A stretch of 64,000 nt of DNA from Pezizomycotina sp. ARF18 (GCA_002224055.1 AZLU01000182.1:20687-84686); one strand, 5' to 3'; shown: positions 23,950 through 36,640, numbered from the stretch's first letter. Notes: a model not told the origin generated them from the letters alone. Translations and numbers: made by a program.

Positions 23950-25544
23950 ATATTCCAGCCAGAAGAAGACAAATTGGACATCTATTTTGACAGTCAGGAG
24001 CGAATGTGCGTATGCGAGAACTTTAGAGACTCCATCAGGAACGTGCAAAGAAGCGGAAAAACAAGCAATCTCGCAAAATCCAACCAACAACGACCTCACG
24101 AAATGTTAACTCCGAGGAAAGGCTGAGTGCTTTTTAATTTCTAAAAACACTGGATGAGGAGATTACACATATCGGTATAGATGCTTCTTTTTTTCTCTTT
24201 TTTTCAGCTTCGGTCCGTATAACGTCTCTTCAGATACTCAAAGCCGAGAACCTTTTCAGTGTTTCCGATATTCTCCCATACAAGCTGTCTAAATACTGCC
24301 TTTCTTTTATTTCTTGCTGGTTTTCGCTATTTTTGATATAACTAAGTAGTCGTTTTGCGTCCCCTGGATATAGGATGAGTAGTTTTCACAATCGAAGAGG
24401 GAGCAAGATTTTCTGATCTCGAATACCTTCATTTCCCCCACAGATTTCCCTTCTAGCAGTCGTACACGGCAGAAACAAAACCTACTACTCCGAATCGACA
24501 CGATCTCCCTAGTTAGATAAATAGCAAGACATATTTTTAAGTGCCTCTCGGAAATATCTCTTACTATCTCACTGTACAATAGCAGCAGGCTGGTCTCTTC
24601 GTAGCTTAAGACAGGCTTTTTGCCAGTTCCTTCCCCGTTCCTTGAGGTCGCTTTACTCGATGTCGTTGAGAATTGCTCTTCTCCTGGATCCGCGTTTCAA
24701 GAAGGAAATCCACTGTGTATAAGTATCGCTCTTATCGCTATTCATATATCACTCCCCGTACTGGCGCCTTATTGTGCTTAACGGGATCAAACGAGCGCCC
24801 AAAAAGTGCCATGGCCAAAGTTCGACAGCCTCCCGCTCTAGATTGCTTCCCTGAAAGGATCGATATTGCTCATCGAATAATCGGAGGAAAACAAAATTGT
24901 CGTAGTTCTCCTCCATATCTGATGCACAGGTCTTATGGTGTGGAAATTTGAGGGGAAAGTTTTTGTGTTTCGCTTATTTTGTGTTTCCCGTAGTTTGTAG
25001 TGTAAACCATACTTTTATAATAAACCTACATAGCTTCTCCACTGTTTTAATTATCAAAGAACTTCAACGATAAGTTGAACGACTTCAAATTTTTTTAAAA
25101 TAATAAAATAATAAAATAATAATATAATAAAAATAACAGAAAAAAAAAATAAAAATGCAAATTAACATCGAAGTTCTTTTATAATTTACTTGAGAGAAAC
25201 AGTTCTCTTTCAATTGATCTGTTAGTGTGCGTAAAGATAAGCACAACACGAAATAAGCGAAACACCACACACACACACACACACAAACTCTTGCTCCAAT
25301 TTCCCGATAGTAGTTACATACTCGCTAAGTGATGAGTGAATTTGCCCTTCAAAGATTTTTCTGTAAGATTCGCCGAACTCGTATGCGGAACTCTACCAAA
25401 TAGCAGACTTAGGTTACTTATCTCCACGAAATTAGTAGACTAAGTAGAAAAAAAATTTTTTATTTAGTTGCGCAAAAATCACAGTCGTTTTCTAATATGC
25501 GAAGCCCTTGTTTTTCTTCAGGGCCTGCTAGGAAACCAGATATA
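23950..25544. other. Gene-poor flank with simple repeats
   Basis: No gene recognised. It contains an (ATAAA)n-like tract at about 25096-25136 and a CA repeat. A plus-strand frame at 24673-24951 is open but unrecognised. Confidence 0.4.
25266..25285. repeat. (CA)n microsatellite
   Basis: Ten CA units. Confidence 0.95.
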
Positions 25545-25683
25545 TGCCCTACATAAGGGTTTATTAGCGACCAGAAAAAAAATGTACTGGACTCGGATGC
25601 GGAGAAAAGAGGGGGGCAGGCCCCCCTCCCCCCTCAGCGTGCCACGGCGCGAAGCAGGAAAGTTTTTTTCCCTTATGTAGGCA
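25545..25683. mobile_element. MITE-like element with terminal inverted repeats and GC-rich central hairpin
   Basis: TGCCCTACATAAGGG at 25545 is repeated inverted at 25670-25683 (CCCTTATGTAGGCA), with one base missing. The 139-bp body is unlike its AT-rich surroundings. At 25611-25626 it holds a perfect hairpin of six G, a CAGG loop and six C, followed by another C-rich run. No coding capacity. No clear target-site duplication is visible, so the transposon call rests on the terminal repeats. Confidence 0.5.
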
Positions 25684-26134
25684 CCTCATGGCGAGCCCCA
25701 GCGAGCGTATCGTGTATATATGTGTACAAACTTAGCTGCAAATTTTCGGCTTTCTAGGACACCGCAGGCATTTTAATACTACACAAATGTTTCAAATTGT
25801 TTATGTAGCAAAATAGTCTCAAGTGCAGCTTCAGACCTGAGAATAGAATAACTTAGTATTATTAAGTTTATCTAAGTAGCCTAAGACTACTCATTAGGCA
25901 GATATTACCATCTTTTTGACCCTTTTAAGGTTACATGACCAAGTACAAACTATACATTGAGCACTCAAGGTGGAAAGGAAAGGCAAAAGAGAAATCAGCG
26001 AATATGTATTTTTTTGCTCCATTATAAGGCTCATAGATCAGATTATTACTCACATTGTGCCCAAAAAAAAAGGAGATGATTAATCACATTGCAAAGCTAT
26101 CAGGGTAGTTCATTTTCGATAAAATGTGACGCAG

Positions 26135-26176
26135 CGACGGAATCGAGCCTTTGTTTGTCAAGACAAGGTTCCGTCG
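26135..26176. other. 42-nt hairpin
   Basis: CGACGGAA at 26135 pairs with TTCCGTCG at 26169-26176, and an inner CCTT[T]GT/ACAAGG stem encloses a short loop. The flanks have no gene. It could be a small element end, a structured RNA or chance. Confidence 0.35.
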
Positions 26177-26783
26177 TTTGTTAGTCGTTGTTATATAATT
26201 ATGGAGAGCGAAGCTCAGAAAACAAGTGATTCAAAGTAGATATGACGCCTCCGAACCTCCCGAATATGTCGAACCTGGATCTCAACTGGGCTTCCATAAT
26301 CTAGATTCAGTTTAATGTAGTATCTTTAGCCTGTAAGTCTTTGTGTCACTAAATTCTATTTTTCCCGCTCAGCAAATAAGAGATAATGAACGACGATCTT
26401 ACAGGCATATATTTTCGATTCGATACTTGAATCATTCATAGCCAATAAGGCCATGGAAAAAGTCAATGTGGATAGAAATGGTACGCTTTAAGTGCATTTT
26501 GTCGTGTTTATCAAAGGTGTTGTGGTAAGATAAAATGATTATCATATTAGGAAATCAGCCAACTTTTGAGAGAAAATTACTACAAAGCCAGTCTATCCGA
26601 TCTATCTATACATGAGTCTATGATTCTAAATGAATAATATAAAGGTAAATAAAGGCCAATAAAGGTTCTAAAGATATTAGTAAGCAAAAAAAAAATTTTG
26701 TTATACCATGCCTGCGCCGTTATTCATGATAATTAAAATCTTTTCAAAAAAATCAAATTTTTCGTGCATCACGACGCAACGGA
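26177..26783. other. Intergenic
   Basis: AT-rich 3' flank of the FAD oxidoreductase gene; nothing recognised. Confidence 0.4.
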
Positions 26784-28263
26784 CTACCTTCTCAACAGAT
26801 AGCTCTCGACGACGTTCTCGGCCCGCCTCAAGTGCATGCTCAACTCCTCAAAGCTGTTGAGACCGCTTGCGTAGTAGTATTTTTGCTCCCTGCTGTTTAT
26901 CGAACTTCTTGTAAAATCTGGCGCGAATTCCTCGCGCTGACCCTTGGGAAGTAGTCCCACTTCTGAAAGCAAGGAATCTTCATCACGGACAGGAACAGCG
27001 ACGTCGTGTTTATTAGCAGGATTCCTGACGTTGAACATTGACAAAGAATCGCGCATGGCCGTCCTAGCTGCTTCGTAAGTCTTGAATTTCGGGTTGGGGC
27101 GAATCCAAGAGTAAGCTGTAGTAATCGCGAATCCTTGAACAGCGTGATCGACAATACAACCTCTCCTTCGGCGACGGGAGCAGGAAGAGGGATTGCTGCT
27201 TAGCGTTGATAGCGACGTTCCGGAGTGGCGGACGCGCGGCGGCGCCGGAATAGTAATTTTCGTAGTTACGGCACCGAAAAGCGATTTTTCGCTCTCGGAT
27301 ACGTCCAAACCTGCGGCTTCAAAATTATTAGTGTGGGGAGGAAAGCAAGAATGATAATCAGAGCATTGCTGGGTTTCTTCGGAGCGGACTCGGAGTGGGT
27401 CGATCGGTAAGTAACCACCGGCCCAGTTTCGGAAGAGCGATCAATTCCGACAACAGTGGTTAGAAAATGGAATAGGGCCAGCGCAAAACCTTCTCGGACC
27501 ATTGAACCCAGACTTTTGGTAATCTATGAGCATTCCAGGGTGGTTTCCGACAAAGAAATCGAGGATATCCGGTGTAATGTACTCAAGCATTATACAAAAC
27601 CGGAATTTCACGGAGATCTCCATACCCGTATAAAACCATGCCCTTAATGAACACCACCTGGAGCGCGTAGTATGTCTTTCAGCCACTGCTTAGTACAGAT
27701 GTGAAATCATCCGGTACACCTTTTTATAGCCAGGTGTAATAAGGCTTGAAATTCTTATTCCACACGCGCTGTATCGGTCAACTTCGCTCTTTAGGAGAGC
27801 ATTCGTGAAGAAGTTGAGTTCGCTTGCCAGCGTGACCCTTCAGTCCTGACATCGTAATCGTAGGATGGGACATTACCGCCGTTGGCAATAATTGGCTCGC
27901 TAAAACCCGCTAGCTTCCACTACCTCCATCGTATTCGATACGTAGCGTTACTATAGGAAGGGCGCCATGGGTGGTATTGACCGACTTCATCGTAGAAAGA
28001 CTGCATTTACCGCCGACTTCATGTTGCTTTTCGAAGATCACGGCTTTTTCTACCGTATCTGAAGCGTCTTTAGCGGCAGTAAGACCAGCTGGCCCAGCAC
28101 CCACAATACAAACGGGATGCTCATTTGAGCTAGAAGAGCCGCCGCTGATACGATATTGTCTGGAATTAAGGTTGAGCTCCAATATCGAATTCATCTTTGC
28201 CCGGAGCGCTGCTGCCGTAGTAGCAGCTGCAATGAGCAGCGCGGTGGAGCGATCGAACTTCAC
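26784..28263 (-). CDS. Secreted FAD-dependent oxidoreductase (flavin amine oxidase-like), frame-broken
   Basis: The N-terminus MKFDRSTALLIAAATTAAAL is a signal peptide. The dinucleotide-binding signature follows: VCIVGAGPAGLTAAK (GxGxxG) and, 20 residues on, IFEKQHEVGGKC. Further down the minus strand in other frames come YGDLREIPVLYMLEYITPDI and, near 27300-27360, NALIIILAF with LDVSESEKSLFGAV. The C-terminal block near 26790-26890 reads QKYYYASGLNSFEELSMHLR before the stop at 26784. The order fits secreted fungal oxidoreductases of the beta-cyclopiazonate dehydrogenase-like group of NAD(P)/FAD amine oxidases. At least five frame changes break it. The length (about 490 codons) is normal, so the gene is complete but interrupted. 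No secondary-metabolite core gene lies in this window. Confidence 0.72.
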
Positions 28264-28415
28264 TTTCTGCTCTCCAATCTAGTTTATGAAAGAATGTGTA
28301 TGAATGAATGTGAAGGATGACTAGAGCGACAACTACGGAAGGAGTTATTAGAGGAGGCAGAGAATGTTAAGCTAATGTTCTATCAAGAGAAGAGGAACGG
28401 CGACAAGTGCCTCCA

Positions 28416-28422
28416 TTTTATA
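28416..28422 (-). promoter_or_regulatory. TATA box of the FAD oxidoreductase
   Basis: TATAAAA on the minus strand, about 150 bp upstream of the ATG at 28263. Confidence 0.5.
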
Positions 28423-30162
28423 GTTACGACTTTCTCAGCGAATCACTGTTTATTGTAAACTCAATTCTAGATATCGATTCTTCGATATCTTCAGCACTGC
28501 GGACTTACTGTCAGAATTAGGGTACGGAATGATTCTGCAGAGGTTGTGAATGCATAAGGTTCTAATCAAAAATGCTGAAATTACAAAAAAGGCAGAGTTC
28601 TAGAAGGATAGAAACATTCACATCGCACATGTTTGAAAATCGTTAACGGTCTTCATTTCCCAGTAAGAAATTGTCCGGACTTATTTGCCAAATGCAGGCT
28701 TCTTTCAGAGAGCTTCCAGAAAAATCTGGAAACTGATGCTCAAGCCGTTTGAGGTCAAGGAGAAGCCACAACCAACCTGATGTGATCAGCCACAAGCATA
28801 AGCCTTACGAAATTATAGAAACGGAACAAATTTTATTATTATCCAGAGATTCTCGATTGTCATAGCTAGAGTAATGAACAATCGCATGGTCGTCGGAATT
28901 TTTAAGTTTTTTTTTATTAGCTTCGTTTCAGCACCGTCATCGTTATCGCTTGGAGCTCTATAACGCCTGATAATAAGAATCTCCAGATCACCTCCAAACT
29001 GAGAGAATGTCCTTCATGCGAGTTTTACGTAAATTTCCCGGAGCAAGGAATATTTATAAGACGTGGAACAATTTCTAGAAACAAACTTCCGTTCCCATTT
29101 GCATTGCATTCAGCCTCTTCTTATCGATAAATGCTGCTTCGGAGGCTGACGGCCGTTGCCAATCAGTATTAATTTAAACGGTTAAAGCATTATTAGTTTC
29201 TCGCGAAAAGGAAGGAGACGAAAGGGGGCTTAAAAAGAATGACGGCAGGATAAAAGCAGCTTTGTTTATGACGGAACAATAAACAATAATAATACATTCC
29301 TGTTGGCCTAATTGATGTCTTCAAACTTGAGAGTAATGCATTAAGTAGAAATAACCGGGGTTGCATTTTTAACTGGATGCCTCTGATTAGCACTCTAACG
29401 AACTTTTTCATGAGAAAATTGGAAAATGTCAATTTTGACAGAGAATAGATTAAGCTTACTTATAGTATTCAAAATGTAAATTACCGAAGTCCAGCTTCAT
29501 GAAAACCAGAACTATTATTATTTCAGACGTCAAGTATGTGACATTGCATGGCATTATTATTTATTATAAGCATTAATCCTAAACCTCTATTGTATCTCAA
29601 AGCTAGCAGAATGAACTTAACTTCTGTAGAACGGATTCGCTTTATCAGAAAAATGAGCTTTCAGACTTCGGCTTTAAGACTGCTCGATTGTGACTTATCC
29701 AATTTGAGAGTCTACTTAGAATCCTGAAGGGACAGGTCCCTTTCTTTTATAACCAGATAACAATAGCACTATATCAGTCTCCTCAAGTCTGTACTAGGAA
29801 TACTCATCAACTTCTTCGGTTCAATTGTATGTATGGAATTTTCAGTCGCTTTCTAACCGACGAGCAGAAAAAAGATATAATCAATAACATGGGAAATAGC
29901 GAATCAAATTCGCGGAGCAGTTCTATCATAGAAAGGATTATAATATTAATCCATCCTGCTATAAAAGAAATATTGCAAGTTGGTTGGGTCCATCTGAACC
30001 CAAATTGTGTATAAAATTTCTTCCTGACCTTGCTGTAGTTGTCGCCCCTTTAACACGACCAATCACAAGGTTCTCGTACGTTTTGGCGTAGCACGTTATC
30101 GTGGCCGTGATCCCAATTTAGACATCGATGCTAGCGCCCGCGGAGCTTTAGTAACTGTTCTG
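28423..30162. other. Intergenic, AT-rich
   Basis: No recognisable gene on either strand. Short open frames lack motifs. Confidence 0.45.
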
Positions 30163-30170
30163 TTTATATA
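30163..30170 (+). promoter_or_regulatory. TATA box of the ankyrin gene
   Basis: TTTATATA about 175 bp upstream of the ATG at 30343. Confidence 0.4.
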
Positions 30171-30342
30171 GCTGGGGCACAAGGCTTTCATTGGTTCAAA
30201 CCTGCAGCGCTCGGAAAGAGGTTCTGGATTGCGTTATATACGTGCGACATCCCCCATTTCCATTGAAATGACAAAAATTTGCGCCTTTAGTTTTTGATTT
30301 TAAATTTACGCTGGGAGCTTCGGCGGTTTACAACGGTCGGCG

Positions 30343-32036
30343 ATGCCAAGAATCGAAAATGACCAGCGGGAGGTGGAAAATACTAATGTTTCAAGCAATG
30401 CACAGCCCGCACTGATCGAGACGGAGGAATCCTCCGCAGGTCTAACAGGGAGACGTTTGGCAAGTGACTTTGAGCTGATCCTGAGGCTAGGAAAGGCTTC
30501 GGTGAGAAAATTGAAAACGGAGGCACGGTCCAAAGCGGCGGACTGGAGACTGAAAGTAAACCGCTTAAATAAAACCGAGAATCAGCCGAAAGAAGCATTC
30601 ATACGATCTGATGGACAACGAAAATGAAGCGCTGTATATTCAAACGAATCACGATTGGCACTAGGTACATCGAGACGGCTACTAGTTTAGAACATCGGCC
30701 TCCCAAGCCCGAAACCGAAGCCCGCCTGGTAGATAATTCACACGAAAGTAGTATAGGTACACCACATCGTGGTGTGCAGTCTGCGACCGAAACATCGTCA
30801 GTAAATTCGCCATCCGCGTCCAGAAACGCCCGCGCCAGCCCAGAACAAATTACGAAAACTTCAGAATTTTTAACACCCATTTCATTTATTGTGTGTTTCT
30901 GCGTTGGTGAAAATGAAGTCGTCATTGAAGGAACGGACGGAGACTTTTAAGAGCATTTAAGGCAGCGTTGTGGGCAGGAAATGACGATTATCGACGTTAT
31001 GATACAAGGTAATACTCGATACATTTGCGCATGACTTAAGGTCCTCGCCCGCGTTCTAGCTGCTAATATCATTACTATACAGATAAGACGATACTTGAGA
31101 GGGTAGATAGCGGCTCAAAGCCTTTCACCTAGCGGTTATTCATAACAAGGAGGAAATACGTGCGACAATTAATCCGAGAAGGTGCCGATGTTAATAAACT
31201 ATCCGATGATGACATTTCGCACTCACACTGGCTATCGGCGGTAAAGACAAGCCTATTTATCCGAGAGTTCGAAGCGTTCTTCAGAGATTGTCAGTTGCTA
31301 CTAGAAAATGCGCGAAACCAGATCTTGGTGCCGTTCTTCCTATACATGCAGCCTCTAACAGAGTGACGCGGCCACCGTGGAGCTTCTATAAAGGCTGTGC
31401 GAAGGTAACCCCGAAAGTCAAAAGGGGTGCTAAGAAAAACGATATTGTATTGAACCAATTTTTATCAAATCCTCTAGGGCGGCTTACCGTGTCGTTGAAG
31501 ATGAGTATTCAAGCACAGGTTACCGTGAGGTAAACCTAGAAGCCCTTGAAAATTTCCGGCCGCTGCACTTCGCGGCTAGGATAGGAAATGTGCCTACAAT
31601 TGCCGCATTGCTCAAGGCGGGTCATGACATTAACTCGACACCTCGCACAAAGAGAAGCTCTTCATTTCGCTTGTCGGGCGGGACATGGTCCGGCTACAAC
31701 CTTTTCTATGTTCGCATGGATTAAATGTAAATGCGAAGGATCAAGATAAAAAGGCCGCAATTATTACCGCCATCCAGGCCGGTCACCATCAGGTGGTCAA
31801 ATTCTTTGCGAACATAAAGCGAATGTTAACGGACGATATGAGCGTGGTCGCACCCCGCTCCACGAAGCCGCAATAGCCGAGACGCATGGGGCGAAGATCG
31901 TGGAAATTCTCGTCGATGCCGGTGCAGAAATAAATAAAATGTATTTCGACGCCGAAACGCCATTGGACGTCGCCAAACGGAAAGGTAATTTGAGTACATC
32001 AAGCAATATATAATCGAGGAGGGAGATACCGCATGA
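30343..32036 (+). CDS. Ankyrin-repeat protein, frame-broken
   Basis: A polar N-terminal region of about 200 residues (MPRIENDQREVENTNVSSNA onward, second frame from 30700) is followed by an intron at about 31008-31082 (GTAATA donor, GCTAAT branch site, TACAG). Ankyrin repeats then run to the end. Readable units are PFHLAVIHNKEE with LIREGADVNKL (31115-31205), FRPLHFAARIGNVPTIAALL (31557-31615), EALHFACRAGHG (31655-31695), GLNVNAKDQDKKAAI (31715-31760) and TPLHEAAIAETHGAKIVEIL with AGAEINKMYFDAETPLDVAK (31855-31980). The stop is at 32034-32036. These give at least five repeats. Frame changes fall near 31230, 31370, 31650, 31710, 31810 and 31990. Ankyrin repeats bind partner proteins; the target is unknown. 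The link between the N-terminal region and the repeats is inferred from collinearity. Confidence 0.7.
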
Positions 32037-32645
32037 CACCGGTGTGGAGCCGTGATTATTCATTATTGAAGGATAATCAAACCAATTTCGGGCGGATTAA
32101 ATAGAATTTAATATTTTTCGTATGCTGCGATGTACTTGTACATAATATTATCAGTATATTCAATACTCCCCCCAAAAAAGTACAGTGACATTGGTCACCC
32201 CAGTTAACGCTGGAACGCAACAATGGAATAACAAATATTCACAAGGAAGAAGCGCAGTCTTATAAGAATACGGCACTATTAAATGACCTCCTTTAAGCAA
32301 AATTTCAGGTGAATCTTTACCCTGGTTATTTCGTCCCTGGATTTTGTTCATATTTTCAATAAATAAATACAATTTAAGGATTGGATGACAACGCAGCGCC
32401 AATATGTAGCTACGCAGATCAGTTCAATTAATTGTTATACTTCAATTAATTGTTATACCATGGTCCACCACTACAACTTCTAAAAGTTTTGGTAATTGTT
32501 AATTCTAGTTATTGACTTCGTATACTGCCCATCCCAGGGCAAAATTGCAGATCTCCTCGATGACCGAATTTTCCCGCTACTGCTAAGTAAACAGCCTGCA
32601 CTACAGCAAATGTAACACCTCCAATAACTTAGCGGTGAGCCCACT
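32037..32645. other. Intergenic between convergent genes
   Basis: No gene recognised. A direct repeat CAATTAATTGTTATAC occurs twice at about 32426-32459. Confidence 0.4.
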
Positions 32646-33065
32646 CTAGTGGGCCTTGGGTCCACATTCGTAGTTTTGCCCATCGTAGTTCCATCGACCG
32701 CTTCCCTTTCTCCTGTCGGAAACATTGTTACAACTTTTTTTTATCAAAATCGTCAGTATAATAGTTTGAACCGAGCTGTACCCTGGTCTTAATCTTTGAG
32801 AGGCGTAAATTACATAATTTCTTCTGTAGCCTGCCAGCAATAGCTATTCTTCTTTCCTATTTCCAACTGTTCTCTGATTGCTGCATGCCATGTGGTTGGC
32901 AGGTCACTCACCCAATCCGGTGTGCCTTACGAGTCTTATACACAGGAGCTCTCTCGCCTCCACGCATCTTGCTCGTTGAAGTTCTTTTGTAGAGATTCAA
33001 GCGCAATCGGCTGCGAGACTAGAGGCTGCGGAGGCGAAAAGGAGGATGAGTTTTGAAAGCTGCAT
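32646..33065 (-). CDS. Small secreted protein, unrecognised
   Basis: The ATG at 33065 opens a clear signal peptide, MQLSKLILLFASAASSLAAD, with AADC at the cleavage region. A single frame change at about 33000 then leads into LNLYKRTSTSKMRGGERAPV and RIG. An 81-bp intron follows (32831-32911, GTGAGT to GGCAG). The second exon reads GYRRNYVIYASQRLRPGYSS, later WNYDGQNYECGPKAH, with the stop at 32646-32648. The mature protein would be about 100 residues with three cysteines. A TATA box sits 147 bp upstream. The family is not recognised; the architecture is that of a candidate effector. Confidence 0.6.
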
Positions 33066-33210
33066 GGTTTACTTTGAACTGATTTTCCGGCGGATTCGTG
33101 TTGCTTTATTGTAGAAGGCAGGTTTTCTAGCATTGTAATTTCTGAGGTTTGGTCTGTGGAAGGGTCCTAAGGAGGATAACAAAATTGGATATCTGGATTA
33201 TAGAGCAGGC

Positions 33211-33217
33211 TTTTATA
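33211..33217 (-). promoter_or_regulatory. TATA box of the small secreted protein gene
   Basis: TATAAAA on the minus strand, about 147 bp upstream of the ATG at 33065. Confidence 0.5.
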
Positions 33218-34769
33218 CATTTTCCTGCACGACAATATATATTAGGGGCACGACGATTTCTTATATATCCCATGCTAAAGTTACATGACTCACGCAGGCT
33301 AACCTTACCGAGTAACGAGGGATAACAATTCTAATGATCAAGGTAGAGTTCCGAGGATGGAAAGTCGGAGGGAACCCGCTAGGATATTGTTGATTCTGGC
33401 TATCATGGCGAAGACTGAATCTCTAAACATCGCCCATGACACCGGAAATAGTTATTAACGTTGAAGCTAAAGTACGGAAGGTCTTCATATTAAATCTCTA
33501 AACATGCCTGGCTTTTTGCATCGAATTCATGGGAAACGACAAAAGAAGTCGGAAGATCCACAAGCTCCTAATTCGAGACTTCGAGCCTGGCTTACTTTTA
33601 GAATTCACTACCTGTCGAGATAATACGACAAATATCTCAAAGGTTGGGATTCACGTTTAACTAATATAGATTTTCTGTTTGACCGTCAATTTCCCGTGAG
33701 GGGAAACGTGTAAGCTCCAGAATCTAGTAAGGGCCGAGCGTTTTAAACTTTCGGTAAAATCCTCGATTTCGGAGGTTCCTTGAAGCTTGGCGAGATGCCC
33801 AGTCGACTAACTACCGATTATTTTATAACCGATTCCGCCGCTGCAAAATTGCCGCTAAACATGTAATCACGATCAATCATCTTATGGATAATTTGTTCAA
33901 TAAACTTTCGGCTTTGTTACCTTCCTGGATCATTTCCAGAAAATACGAAGTATCCGATATGTTGTGGTGATGGTTCCACTGGATCTCTGCTGATAAGAAT
34001 TTCGGTACGGAGGACAGCACTCACGCCACTAGCAAATGAACTACTAGTTACTGTTCTCGCTGGGAACTATGATCTTTATTAGCAAGCATGTTCCAGCTAC
34101 TGGTATTGCCTCGTGCTCAGCTTCTCCCGCGCGAATGGTCTGGTATAATAACTCTTCTGGAACGGCTTTTTTTTTTTTTTTTTTTTTTTTTTCGTTTCTT
34201 TCTCTTTTTCTTCTTAAAATTTCCCCAGCAAAAAGTTCTCAGATGTTCAGTACTCTAAGACGAGTTAATAGGAAAATTAGCTCAGGTTCTATGTACGCTA
34301 TTATACATCGACGTATCTTATAGAGGAGCTGGAACTGTCGAAACAGGAAAGCTCATGTTAACGAGGATACATTGAGTGTACTATATTCAAACAAAGGGGC
34401 GATTGAATATTGATACATTTTTAAGTCTGCGGCGGCGTATTTGCTAAATTTTATACTATCTCTATGTAAACTATTTGTTGTTCAATTTAATGTGCCTAAT
34501 TACCATTTGTGTGTGACGAAGACCCTGAGCATGAACCACGAAAGCGAACTCGCTCAATCACTAGTTGTAGAATTCAAAGCTATTAATTTTCAACGACGTT
34601 TTGCAATAAACGTAAAAATGAAGAGTAGGCCATCTCTAGATATTAGAATAGCAGGGTTCATCGTGGGACAATGATAGATAAATTAGAGTAAACATGTTTG
34701 ACTTTGGTTCATGCAGTTGTAGAGCTAACAGTCCAAGTTAAATCCAATAATGGATCCACGATCCAGAGG
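33218..34769. other. Intergenic, AT-rich
   Basis: No gene recognised; contains a T26 run. Confidence 0.4.
34167..34192. repeat. T26 homopolymer
   Basis: Uninterrupted run of 26 T. Confidence 0.95.
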
Positions 34770-35672
34770 NNNNNNNNNNNNNNNNNNNNNNNNNNNNNNN
34801 NNNNNNNNNNNNNNNNNNNNNNNNNNNNNNNNNNNNNNNNNNNNNNNNNNNNNNNNNNNNNNNNNNNNNNNNNNNNNNNNNNNNNNNNNNNNNNNNNNNN
34901 NNNNNNNNNNNNNNNNNNNNNNNNNNNNNNNNNNNNNNNNNNNNNNNNNNNNNNNNNNNNNNNNNNNNNNNNNNNNNNNNNNNNNNNNNNNNNNNNNNNN
35001 NNNNNNNNNNNNNNNNNNNNNNNNNNNNNNNNNNNNNNNNNNNNNNNNNNNNNNNNNNNNNNNNNNNNNNNNNNNNNNNNNNNNNNNNNNNNNNNNNNNN
35101 NNNNNNNNNNNNNNNNNNNNNNNNNNNNNNNNNNNNNNNNNNNNNNNNNNNNNNNNNNNNNNNNNNNNNNNNNNNNNNNNNNNNNNNNNNNNNNNNNNNN
35201 NNNNNNNNNNNNNNNNNNNNNNNNNNNNNNNNNNNNNNNNNNNNNNNNNNNNNNNNNNNNNNNNNNNNNNNNNNNNNNNNNNNNNNNNNNNNNNNNNNNN
35301 NNNNNNNNNNNNNNNNNNNNNNNNNNNNNNNNNNNNNNNNNNNNNNNNNNNNNNNNNNNNNNNNNNNNNNNNNNNNNNNNNNNNNNNNNNNNNNNNNNNN
35401 NNNNNNNNNNNNNNNNNNNNNNNNNNNNNNNNNNNNNNNNNNNNNNNNNNNNNNNNNNNNNNNNNNNNNNNNNNNNNNNNNNNNNNNNNNNNNNNNNNNN
35501 NNNNNNNNNNNNNNNNNNNNNNNNNNNNNNNNNNNNNNNNNNNNNNNNNNNNNNNNNNNNNNNNNNNNNNNNNNNNNNNNNNNNNNNNNNNNNNNNNNNN
35601 NNNNNNNNNNNNNNNNNNNNNNNNNNNNNNNNNNNNNNNNNNNNNNNNNNNNNNNNNNNNNNNNNNNNNNNN
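34770..35672. other. Assembly gap (903 N)
   Basis: All bases are N. Reading frames crossing it are meaningless. Confidence 1.
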
Positions 35673-36640
35673 CAATTCTGATACGTTATAGGGAGGAGGA
35701 AGAAGGAAGAGGATAAGAAGGAGTGGATGGATAATATTTATTTCGCACGGTGGTTTATATACTTAAGTACCTACGTGCCTAAGTAGCTTTCGTTTTTATA
35801 CAACACATCAATATAATTAGTATTGTTTTATTCTGATTTCCCTTTTCGGGTTTATGGGGGAGGTTTTCTTTTTTTTTTTCTTTTCTTCCCATGGCCGCTT
35901 CCTTCCGTTCTTGAAATTAAATCGAATAGTATTGGTTTAGTAATACATGCCGTAGCATTCAAAGACGTCAAACGTATTGTGTTCGAGGACATACTGACTC
36001 TAGTAGAATCCAGATTTGCCATTAATAATTGGTGGCGAGTCAGTATTAGTCTGGGCTATCTGTACAATATAATCGTCCACGCTGAGTGCTCGACGTATAG
36101 TTACTGAACATGGATACCAAGAGTAGCGGGTTTTTATGAATACTCAATAGTTCTAGACACAGGAATATTATAACCTAAGGAGCACACTAGCAATATTCTG
36201 TAGAACCTCCAGGAGGTGAGAATAATATAAACTGACTGTAGCGTTAACTGGGGGCTTTGTATCAGGAAAAGGAGAATATAAGGGTTGATCTTTACGACAC
36301 GCACATTTATACTTCTGTGTAGTGTGCGAATTACTATCGTAATCGCAGTATATTCAAAGACCGACTAGACAAGACTTTTAGAACAAAACATGACCCATCA
36401 CCAATATAAACGATTGTCAAGGACAGCTAAATCTATAGATATATAATAGGAAATACCCTCTGATCTTTCGGTTGCAAGAGCTATCCTGATCAGTCGAAAG
36501 TACGTAAAAAAGTGGTTAAAGTGAGTTTAATTACAGAAAAAATAAAAAAAAAACCCCGTATTGCTATTTTCATCAGTATCGGCACCTTCATACCCCCAGA
36601 GCCGGTCAGAATCTTCCTGTAGAAGTTCTATTCGAGTTAT
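35673..36640. other. Intergenic, AT-rich
   Basis: A plus-strand frame at 35823-36107 is open for 94 codons but shows no domain or clear signal peptide. Nothing else recognised. Confidence 0.4.

Noticed and set aside
25096-25285. CRISPR-like or satellite array
   Set aside because: Only simple (ATAAA)n and (CA)n microsatellites, with no spacer–repeat structure.
34698-35691. Long open frames on both strands
   Set aside because: They consist of unknown bases across the assembly gap.
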